Positions 1 to 5,327 of a DNA stretch of 10,851 bases are shown piece after piece (position 1 is the stretch's first letter; the number at the start of each line of letters is the position of its first letter). Source of the DNA: JAFMIT01 sp044341215 (GTDB lineage: Bacteria; Actinomycetota; Actinomycetes; S36-B12; UBA5976); assembly GCA_044341215.1 (NCBI GenBank), contig JBIISC010000032.1, positions 1 to 10,851 on the forward strand, read 5' to 3'. Below the pieces are notes generated by a model. It was not told the DNA's origin. It worked only from the letters and a program-made list of their open reading frames with translations, and did not search any database. A program made the translations under genes and the position numbers.

Positions 1-375
1 CTTGCGCGTTATGCAGAACATCCATGTTCAAGTTGTGGTTGGCTAGTAACAATTGGCGGATCGCTTGGTCAAGCATTTGGTGTTTGTGCCAATGCAATTT
101 CACCATCAGATGGCCGGATTGTTTCGATGGATCACGGCTGTGGTGCACATTCACAAACAATTGTTGAAGCTCAAAGCACACCAGTTGCAGAACTTGTGAT
201 TGATGAACTAGCTGTTGACGATTACGACTTTAGAACTGGTGAATTACCGGTGGTTGAACAAGTTGAAGTAAAACTTGATTCTCAGGATGAGCCAGAAGAA
301 GCTATTTCGGAAATCGACCTTGAATCGCAAGACCAAGTTTCCGAGCTCGACGAGTCACATGAAGAAGACCGATAA
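1..375 (+). CDS. DUF3027 family protein, C-terminal part (5' end outside window)
   Basis: The frame is open from base 1 to the TAA at 373-375, giving the last 124 residues. The visible part starts with a CxxC pair (visible residues 9 and 12), then GSLGQAFGVCAN, SPSDGRIVS and DHGCGAH (44-50). These are hallmarks of DUF3027, a family I know only from Actinobacteria and whose function is unknown. The Cys/His pattern could bind metal, but that is inference. After about residue 85 the protein becomes a low-complexity acidic tail rich in Glu, Asp and Ser, which is probably disordered. The last 74 bases lie antisense to the end of the convergent DUF2530 gene. An internal ATG at 127 would cut through the conserved domain, so it is not the start. 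The family assignment is firm; the function is unknown. Confidence 0.88.
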   Translation, partial: LARYAEHPCSSCGWLVTIGGSLGQAFGVCANAISPSDGRIVSMDHGCGAHSQTIVEAQSTPVAELVIDELAVDDYDFRTGELPVVEQVEVKLDSQDEPEEAISEIDLESQDQVSELDESHEEDR

Positions 376-550
376 CTCCTAGGAAAGTGCCGGCCATTGC
401 CACTTGGGTTAGCCCTTGAGGTGAGTTGGGCCAAACCCAGGAAATCACTGCCAATAGAGCCCAAATAGCCGTCCCTAACCGGGCGACGCCGATCCCAGTC
501 GTCTCGAGTGCTGGCACGGGTTTGAGGGCTTTTTGAGGATTTACAGGCAT
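302..550 (-). CDS. DUF2530 family small membrane protein
   Basis: An 82-residue protein starting at ATG 548-550 and ending at TAG 302-304. It has a polar N-terminus of about 24 residues, a first hydrophobic helix (about 25-41, TAIWALLAVISWVW), a short loop, a second helix (about 49-65, ending GVIGLL) and a basic tail with RRARK. This two-helix plan, the length and the G-T-A-hydrophobic-W pattern fit DUF2530, an actinobacterial family of unknown function. I recall it near NCS2 permeases and DUF3027 genes in other Actinobacteria, which supports this call over the antisense frames. Residues 59-82 are encoded antisense to the DUF3027 acidic tail. A TAGGCT box 6 nt upstream of the ATG suggests a leaderless transcript divergent from the permease. 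Confidence 0.78.
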   Translation of the reverse strand: MPVNPQKALKPVPALETTGIGVARLGTAIWALLAVISWVWPNSPQGLTQVAMAGTFLGVIGLLHVTRRARKLGLAIQGRFPK

Positions 551-556
551 GTAACA

Positions 557-562
557 AGCCTA
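557..562 (-). promoter_or_regulatory. Candidate -10 box for the DUF2530 gene (leaderless)
   Basis: On the minus strand TAGGCT lies exactly 6 nt before the ATG. It fits the actinobacterial TANNNT -10 pattern and would put transcription initiation at or next to the start codon. No convincing -35 is visible and there is no Shine-Dalgarno sequence. The same arrangement recurs at the photolyase, dtxR and EamA genes of this window. Confidence 0.5.
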
Positions 563-605
563 TTGCCTGTCTTACCCCCGGGTACGCTCACAAATGTTCT
601 AGTGT

Positions 606-659
606 CCGCCTATTCCCGCTTCAAAAGGGCGGGCAACCTGTCAATACAGGTACTTCCCC
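606..659 (+). promoter_or_regulatory. Structured leader of the NCS2 permease gene with a perfect 6-4-6 dyad
   Basis: Two adjacent stem-loops can be drawn just upstream of the permease. The first is CCCGC (615-619) with GCGGG (629-633). The second is the perfect dyad ACCTGT-CAAT-ACAGGT (636-651), which GGG (631-633) and CCC (656-658) could enclose as an outer stem, in competition with the first hairpin. This could be a repressor operator, for example for a purine-responsive regulator, or a small cis-acting RNA. It does not match the classical purine riboswitch layout. No regulator can be named from the sequence. Confidence 0.4.
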
Positions 660-681
660 AAAACTCCATAAACACATCTCT

Positions 682-688
682 AGGGAGA
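682..688 (+). promoter_or_regulatory. Ribosome binding site of the NCS2 permease gene
   Basis: AGGGAGA ends 7 nt before the ATG at 696. It is the clearest Shine-Dalgarno sequence of the window and fixes the permease start. It also shows that this gene has a real 5' leader, unlike several neighbours that appear leaderless. Confidence 0.7.
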
Positions 689-695
689 GAAACAT

Positions 696-2141
696 ATGGC
701 ATCCGGTTTGGATAACTATTTCCACATTTCAGCTCGAGGTTCCGACGTAGCTCGTGAAGTTCGTGGTGGTCTCGTAACATTCTTGACGATGGCTTACATC
801 GTTGTTCTAAACCCACTTATCTTGGGTTTCACACCAGACGTTAATGGCGAATTTTTAGGTGGCCCAACAGCTCCGAACTTGCCTGCTATTGCAGCTGGTA
901 CCGCACTTGTTGCAGGTCTACTAACTATCTTGATGGGTGTCGTCGCTAAGTTCCCACTTGCAGTTGCAACTGGTCTTGGTCTAAATGCATTCGTTGCTTC
1001 TGTCGCTGCAAACTACATGTCTTGGTCACAAGTTATGGGCCTAGTTGTACTTGAAGGTTTGATCATCACCGTTTTGGTTTTGACGGGCTTTCGAGTTGCA
1101 GTATTCAAAGCTGTTCCAACTCAACTAAAGACCGCTATCTCTGTTGGTATCGGTTTGTTCATTACATTAATTGGTTTGGTTGATGCGGGCTTCGTTCGTC
1201 GCACCGGCGCTGGTCCAGTTCCAGTAACACTTGGTAACAACGGAACACTTGTTGGCTGGCCAGTAGTTGTATTCGTTGTTGGCTTGCTAGCAATTGCTTA
1301 CCTATATGCTCGCAAAGTTAAGGGTGCAATTCTGATTGGCGTTATTGGCGCAACCATTTTGGCAGTTATTGTTGAATCAGTTGCAAAAATTGGTCCATCA
1401 TTTGTTTCAGCAGAGGAATTCAATCCAGCAGGTTGGGGTTTGAACGTTCCAAAACTTCCTGAAACCATTGTTGCAACTCCATCATTTGGAACTTTAGGTA
1501 ACTTTGATCTTCTAGGTGGATTCGGAATCGCAGCAGGTGCATTGACAGCAGTTCTGTTGGTCTTCACATTGTTGATCACAGACTTCTTCGACACTATGGG
1601 AACCATGACTGCAATTGGTGCTGAAGCTGGCTTAATTGATGGCCAAGGCAACGTGCCAAACGCTGACAAGATCTTGCTTGTTGACTCTATTGCTGCTGTT
1701 GCTGGTGGTGCTGCAGGTATTTCTTCAAACACTTCATACATCGAATCAGCATCTGGTGTTGGTGAAGGTGCTCGCACAGGCTTGGCATCAGTCGTAACTG
1801 GCGTTGCATTCTTGTTCACCATCTTCTTGTCACCACTTGTAGCGATTGTTCCTTACGAAGCTGCAACTCCAGCTTTGATTGTTGTTGGTTTCTTGATGAT
1901 GACTCAAGTTAAGGACATTGACTGGACTGACATCACTATCGCTTTGCCAGCATTCTTGACCATCGTGCTCATGCCATTCACTTACTCAATCGCAGTAGGT
2001 ATTGGTGCAGGCTTCGTGACTCACGTTGTGCTTAAGGCAGCAACTGGTCGCGCTAAGGAAGTACATGCGTTGCTATGGCTAGTTGCCGCAGCATTTGTGG
2101 TCTTCTTCGCAACCGATCCAATCACTCAATTACTTGGATAA
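696..2141 (+). CDS. NCS2 family purine permease (AzgA/PbuG-like)
   Basis: A 481-residue polytopic inner-membrane transporter, the usual length for the adenine/guanine/hypoxanthine branch of the NCS2 family. Diagnostic parts are the N-terminal EVRGGLVTFLTMAYIVVLNP (21-40), the half-helix region TDFFDTMGT (295-303) and YIESASGVGEGARTGL (348-363). In this branch these form the substrate site and the second conserved half-helix. About 12-14 hydrophobic segments are visible. The expected role is proton-coupled uptake of purine bases for salvage; the exact base cannot be read from sequence. The ATG at 696 has a strong ribosome binding site and begins with the family's typical LDNYF-like start. Transcription is monocistronic or nearly so, since a very strong terminator follows 28 nt after the stop. 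The gene is divergent from DUF2530. Confidence 0.92.
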   Translation: MASGLDNYFHISARGSDVAREVRGGLVTFLTMAYIVVLNPLILGFTPDVNGEFLGGPTAPNLPAIAAGTALVAGLLTILMGVVAKFPLAVATGLGLNAFVASVAANYMSWSQVMGLVVLEGLIITVLVLTGFRVAVFKAVPTQLKTAISVGIGLFITLIGLVDAGFVRRTGAGPVPVTLGNNGTLVGWPVVVFVVGLLAIAYLYARKVKGAILIGVIGATILAVIVESVAKIGPSFVSAEEFNPAGWGLNVPKLPETIVATPSFGTLGNFDLLGGFGIAAGALTAVLLVFTLLITDFFDTMGTMTAIGAEAGLIDGQGNVPNADKILLVDSIAAVAGGAAGISSNTSYIESASGVGEGARTGLASVVTGVAFLFTIFLSPLVAIVPYEAATPALIVVGFLMMTQVKDIDWTDITIALPAFLTIVLMPFTYSIAVGIGAGFVTHVVLKAATGRAKEVHALLWLVAAAFVVFFATDPITQLLG

Positions 2142-2164
2142 TTAAGTTACTTGAGTAATTAAGT
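2139..2164 (+). repeat. Short direct repeat TAATTAAGT x2 around a small dyad
   Basis: TAATTAAGT occurs at 2139-2147 (including the permease stop codon) and again at 2156-2164. Between and overlapping them is the dyad TTACT-TG-AGTAA (2147-2158). It lies between the stop and the strong terminator. It may be a trace of local duplication or an mRNA 3'-end structure; nothing points to an attachment site. Confidence 0.4.
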
Positions 2165-2169
2165 CAAAC

Positions 2170-2203
2170 AAAACGACCCGCAGGTTCGCCTGCGGGTCGT
2201 TTT
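2170..2203 (+). terminator. Strong intrinsic terminator after the NCS2 permease gene, probably bidirectional
   Basis: A perfect 15-bp inverted repeat (2170-2184 with 2189-2203) encloses a TTCG loop. The GC-rich core CGACCCGCAGG is flanked by AAAA on the left and TTTT on the right, so either RNA strand ends in a U run (TTTTCTT on the plus, TTTTGTTT on the minus). It ends the permease transcript and could also stop minus-strand transcripts that run out of the serC-MFS operon past the miniprotein gene. It is the only conventional intergenic terminator in the window. Confidence 0.93.
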
Positions 2204-2224
2204 CTTATGTGAGAGACTTAGTCC

Positions 2225-2317
2225 ATGACTCCAAAATTTCGCCGTGCGGTAACACTTTTAGTTTTATTCGGTATGTTCGCAGCAATTGTGCTGTCACAAA
2301 TTCCTTTGTTTAACTAA
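2225..2317 (+). CDS. Putative 30-residue single-helix membrane miniprotein
   Basis: An ATG at 2225 opens a 30-codon frame closed by TAA at 2315-2317. The product begins MTPKFRRAV, a basic N-terminus, followed by one hydrophobic helix of about 17 residues (LLVLFGMFAAIVL) and a short tail SQIPLFN. That is the classic layout of a small inner-membrane protein with its N-terminus in the cytoplasm. In its favour, the frame fills the gap between the terminator and the MFS gene exactly, with its stop overlapping the convergent MFS stop by 4 bp (2314-2317), as at the other junctions of this window. Against it, the ribosome binding site is weak (GAGAG at 2211-2215), no clear promoter is seen, and I recognise no family. 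Confidence 0.5.
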   Translation: MTPKFRRAVTLLVLFGMFAAIVLSQIPLFN

Positions 2318-3474
2318 ATTTTAGTTGATAATTTCTTTTCTTCAATTGGATGAATAAATAGCATCAGTAGTCCAACGAGTAAGACAGCTGGGACTAGTAA
2401 AAATGCAGTCTTTAATCCCACTGATTGGCTAATTGCGCCTAATGCAAACGGCAGGACAACTCCAGCGCCACCGGTTGCGTAAGCCGCAAAAGAACTTGCT
2501 TTATCTGGATTGTTAAAGCCAGCCTGAACTGCACGGCCAATAGCGACTGGCCAATGCATACCAAGGCCCAAACCACACACACCCAAAGCAATCAGCATTG
2601 TGATGGCACTCGGTGAGGACCAAAAAACCCAGAAGGCAACTAGTGGGATGGCGAAACCAATCTTGAGTAAGAATTCATTCGACATAGAACGGCTTAAATA
2701 ACTTATTGCTGTGCGACTGATTATGTAGCCAATCGAAAGGCAGGAGATGGCTGCCACCGAAGCGCCATCATCTAATCCGCCTTGGATTTGTAAAAGTTTT
2801 GAACTCCACAGCATGATCATTAGTTCTGGGCCAGCAGTAGTAATTAAAAGCGCCCAAGCCCACCAGTAGTTGCTAGAAAGCTTGCCATGTTGGTGGCCTT
2901 CAGCTTGTTTCTTCTTTACATTAAAAGAAGCGAGTGAGCCACGAAAAACTTCCACCGCTATGAAAGCTGTTGCGGCGACGAGCATTCCAAATCGCCAGCC
3001 AAATCCTGCACTAACTACATACCCAACAAATAGTGGCCCCAAAATGCCACCAATGGCACCGAAAGTATTTGCTTCGGAAATTGCTGCAGTCGAGTATTCA
3101 TCATGTTGTTGATCTAAGAAGGTTGTAACTAGAGAAACCACACCCGTAGCCGCAAGTCCAATAACAAAACATGCGAGCAAGCTAATAAAGATTGAATTGG
3201 CTGCGATCAGTAGGGCTATTGCAATAATGAAAGTGATTGCAGAAATTCTCATCGCAATGCCGCGACTGGTCTTTCTAACTAATTCTGGGATTAGAAATCC
3301 ACTTACTGCAGTTGCAAATGACATTGCAGACATATGTAATGAGATTTCAACCGGAGATAGTCCAACTTCGTCGCCATATAGCACCAGTGAAGGTCCGAGG
3401 ATAAAGAAAAACCACCCGAACGTACCCATTTGGAAATAGGTAACCCAGGTGGCTTTCTGCCGAATCATTGTCAC
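2314..3474 (-). CDS. MFS transporter, substrate unknown
   Basis: A 386-residue protein with about 12 hydrophobic segments and a short cytoplasmic linker in the middle, near KKKQAEGHQHGK, as usual for the major facilitator superfamily. The helix-5 region carries the glycine-rich GAIGGILGPLFVGYV, resembling MFS motif C. No motif identifies the substrate, and sugar or drug specificity should not be assumed. The GTG at 3472-3474 overlaps the serC TGA as GTGA (4 bp), which implies translational coupling; an ATG two codons later (3466-3468) is an alternative start. No independent Shine-Dalgarno sequence is visible. As the second gene of a serC operon it might export or import an amino-acid-related compound, but that is inference from position alone. 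Its end overlaps the miniprotein gene by 4 bp. Confidence 0.85.
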   Translation of the reverse strand: MTMIRQKATWVTYFQMGTFGWFFFILGPSLVLYGDEVGLSPVEISLHMSAMSFATAVSGFLIPELVRKTSRGIAMRISAITFIIAIALLIAANSIFISLLACFVIGLAATGVVSLVTTFLDQQHDEYSTAAISEANTFGAIGGILGPLFVGYVVSAGFGWRFGMLVAATAFIAVEVFRGSLASFNVKKKQAEGHQHGKLSSNYWWAWALLITTAGPELMIMLWSSKLLQIQGGLDDGASVAAISCLSIGYIISRTAISYLSRSMSNEFLLKIGFAIPLVAFWVFWSSPSAITMLIALGVCGLGLGMHWPVAIGRAVQAGFNNPDKASSFAAYATGGAGVVLPFALGAISQSVGLKTAFLLVPAVLLVGLLMLFIHPIEEKKLSTKI

Positions 3475-4601
3475 CGAAGGTGATTCACAATCCAGTCAAT
3501 GCACTGGGTTAGTTTGCGCACATCGTCTGGTTCTACTGCAGGGAACATCGCCACCCGCAATTGGTTTCTACCGAGTTTGCGGTATGGCTCAGTATCCACA
3601 ATTCCGTTTGCTCGCAGTACCTTTGCAATCACAGTTGCATCGATAGATTCGTCGAAATCAATGGTTCCGATCACTTGGCTGCGTAGAGCTTTGTCGGCGA
3701 CGAATGGCGTGGCAATAGCACTTGCCTCAGCCCATGAATAAAGAATGTCCGACGATTCCTTGGTGCGATTAACACACCAATCCAAACCACCATTTGTATT
3801 AAACCAGTCAATTTGTTCAGCCATCATCAAAATGGTTGCAAGTGCTGGAGTGTTGTAGGTCTGGTCAAGAATTGAGTTGTCGATTGCGGTTTGCAAATCT
3901 AGGAAAACTGGAATGTAGCGACCAGAGTCTTTGATTTCTTTTACGCGAGCAATCGCCCGTGGTGACATGATTGCAAACCAAATTCCACCGTCTGATGCAA
4001 AACACTTTTGTGGAGCAAAGTAGTAGACATCAACTTCAGCCATATCTACCGGCAAACCGCCAGCGCCAGATGTGGCATCGATTACCACAAGTGCATCTGC
4101 ATCGATTCCAGCTGGACGCTTAATCGCAACTGCGACACCAGTTGAAGTTTCGTTGTGTGGGGTGGCGTAGAAATCAATTCCTTTTTCAGCCACAAAAGTT
4201 GGCGCAGTGCCCGGCTCAGATTTGATTACAACTGGTTCGCCGACAAAAGGTGCATCCTTGGCCGCTGTAGCAAACTTCGAACCAAATTCTCCAAAAGTTA
4301 AGAATTGACCTTTGTCACGTAGAAGTGAGAAAACTGCAACTTCCCAAAACGCAGTCGATCCACCATTGCCGAGAACAACTTCATAACCTTCAGGAAGATT
4401 AAATAGGGATTTCAAACCTGAGCGAACTCGACCAACCTGGGACTTAACAGTCTTTTGGCGGTGGCTAGTTCCCATGATGTTTAGGCTCGAGCGGCTAAGG
4501 GCCGAGATTTGAACAGGTCGGACCTTGCTAGGTCCTGCGCCAAAACGGCCATCAGCAGGTTTGAGTTCAGCTGGGATAACTAGATCAGTTGGTTCGCTCA
4601 C
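3471..4601 (-). CDS. serC: Phosphoserine aminotransferase
   Basis: A 376-residue class V, fold type I PLP enzyme of the cytosol. It converts 3-phosphohydroxypyruvate and glutamate to phosphoserine and 2-oxoglutarate in serine synthesis. Family members can also act in the DXP-dependent route to PLP. Visible signatures: FGAGPSKVRP (20-29), GTSHRQK (44-50), the cofactor-binding GNGGSTAFWE (78-87), ATPHNETSTG (146-155), the PLP-pyridine aspartate D175 in VVIDATSGAGG, and the Schiff-base lysine K199 in FAPQKCFASDGG. The short N-terminal extension and overall pattern match the actinobacterial SerC subgroup better than the E. coli type. It starts with GTG at 4599-4601, preceded by AAGGA with 6 nt spacing. 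It is first in an operon with the MFS gene and divergent from pdxH. Confidence 0.93.
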   Translation of the reverse strand: MSEPTDLVIPAELKPADGRFGAGPSKVRPVQISALSRSSLNIMGTSHRQKTVKSQVGRVRSGLKSLFNLPEGYEVVLGNGGSTAFWEVAVFSLLRDKGQFLTFGEFGSKFATAAKDAPFVGEPVVIKSEPGTAPTFVAEKGIDFYATPHNETSTGVAVAIKRPAGIDADALVVIDATSGAGGLPVDMAEVDVYYFAPQKCFASDGGIWFAIMSPRAIARVKEIKDSGRYIPVFLDLQTAIDNSILDQTYNTPALATILMMAEQIDWFNTNGGLDWCVNRTKESSDILYSWAEASAIATPFVADKALRSQVIGTIDFDESIDATVIAKVLRANGIVDTEPYRKLGRNQLRVAMFPAVEPDDVRKLTQCIDWIVNHLR

Positions 4602-4607
4602 ATTAAG

Positions 4608-4612
4608 TCCTT
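4608..4612 (-). promoter_or_regulatory. Shine-Dalgarno sequence setting the GTG start of serC
   Basis: On the minus strand AAGGA lies 6 nt before the GTG at 4601-4599. This supports the GTG start. It also indicates a short leader, with transcription starting inside the 57-bp gap shared with pdxH. Confidence 0.6.
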
Positions 4613-4646
4613 ATGTACGGGTGCGGTGGTCCAAGTTTACTCGGGG

Positions 4647-4652
4647 CATGAT
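4647..4652 (+). promoter_or_regulatory. Possible -10 box for pdxH
   Basis: CATGAT matches TATAAT at four of six positions and ends 6 nt before the ATG at 4659. The spacing equals that of the other presumed leaderless genes. The match is weak and no -35 is evident, so it is a tentative call. Confidence 0.3.
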
Positions 4653-4658
4653 TGCCCT

Positions 4659-5318
4659 ATGACGGACTATCGAAAGCTTCGCGTTGAGTACACGAATCAG
4701 ACCTTGAATGAGTCAGATTTGGCCAAGAACCCACTTGAGCAGTTCCGAAAGTGGATGACCGATGCAAGTGAATTGCCCGAACCAAATGCGATGGTGGTCG
4801 CGACTGCTGATGAAAGTGGCCAACCTAGTAGTCGACTTGTATTGCTCAAGGAAGTAACTAATCAGGGTTTTGTTTTCTATTCCAATTATGCATCTCGCAA
4901 AGGTCGAGAAATCGAAGTTAATCCAAAAGCTTCACTGGTCTTTCCTTGGTTCCCAATTTTTCGCCAAGTCGTAATTGTTGGAAGTGTTTCGAAAGTGAGC
5001 CGTGAAGAATCTGAAAATTATTTCCATTCTCGGCCACACGATTCACAACTCGCGGCATTTGCCAGCGACCAGTCGACAACTCTCACATCAAGAGATGAAC
5101 TAGAAGATCATTTTGCAGAATTAAAAGCTAAATATCCAGATGGTTCAACAATTCCTTTGCCAGAAAACTGGGGTGGATATTTAGTTACACCAAGCTCAAT
5201 TGAATTTTGGAGTGGCAGAAAGTCGCGGATGCACGATCGCTTTCTTTATGAGGCAAAAGTTGCAAGCCCAGATTTAGCAGTCGAAACAGATTGGAAAATC
5301 TCACGGCTTTCGCCTTGA
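4659..5318 (+). CDS. pdxH: Pyridoxamine/pyridoxine 5'-phosphate oxidase
   Basis: A 219-residue FMN-dependent oxidase that makes pyridoxal 5'-phosphate from PNP or PMP using O2. It is normally a cytosolic homodimer. Signatures: DLAKNPLEQFRKW near the N-terminus, SSRLVLLKEV with FMN-contacting K64, FPWFPIFRQV (95-104), the substrate phosphate-binding set Y121, R125 and S129 in YFHSRPHDS, and the C-terminal RMHDRFLY (R190, H192) and WKISRLSP. All correspond to known E. coli PdxH motifs. I chose the ATG at 4659 because MTDYRKLRVEY matches the usual family start; an in-frame GTG at 4626 would add 11 unlike residues. Its product is the cofactor of the divergent SerC, so the pairing makes metabolic sense. 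The stop is one base from the convergent photolyase stop. Confidence 0.94.
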   Translation: MTDYRKLRVEYTNQTLNESDLAKNPLEQFRKWMTDASELPEPNAMVVATADESGQPSSRLVLLKEVTNQGFVFYSNYASRKGREIEVNPKASLVFPWFPIFRQVVIVGSVSKVSREESENYFHSRPHDSQLAAFASDQSTTLTSRDELEDHFAELKAKYPDGSTIPLPENWGGYLVTPSSIEFWSGRKSRMHDRFLYEAKVASPDLAVETDWKISRLSP

Positions 5319-5327
5319 GCTATTTCT
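5295..5327. terminator. Bidirectional hairpin terminator across the pdxH/photolyase junction
   Basis: The hairpin spans 5300-5319: CTCA pairs with TGAG (5316-5319), then a C/T mismatch, then GGC (5305-5307) with GCC (5312-5314) around TTTC, which is GAAA on the minus strand. On the minus strand it is followed by ATTTT, just after the photolyase TAG. On the plus strand it is followed by CTATTTCTT, just after the pdxH TGA, which is itself part of the stem. The stem is short, so efficiency may be moderate. It lies within the codons for the conserved PdxH C-terminus. Confidence 0.5.

Noticed and set aside
405..439. Hairpin TGGGTT-GCCC / GGGC-AACCCA after the DUF3027 stop as a terminator
   Set aside because: A 10-bp interrupted stem forms, but no T run follows on either usable side and it lies in DUF2530 coding sequence. 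It may slow polymerase but is not a supported intrinsic terminator.
606..695. Classical purine riboswitch upstream of the NCS2 permease
   Set aside because: The three-way junction layout and conserved core strings of that aptamer are not visible; only two simple stem-loops are.
1298..1822. Long antisense frame (174 codons) inside the NCS2 permease gene
   Set aside because: It is compositionally a shadow of the hydrophobic permease codons, with no promoter, ribosome binding site or recognisable domain.
2312..2326. AACTAAA-T-TTTAGTT palindrome at the miniprotein/MFS junction
   Set aside because: It is made only of weak pairs apart from one C-G, with no clear U run right after it. It could be an operator-like dyad, but nothing supports a function beyond carrying both stop codons.
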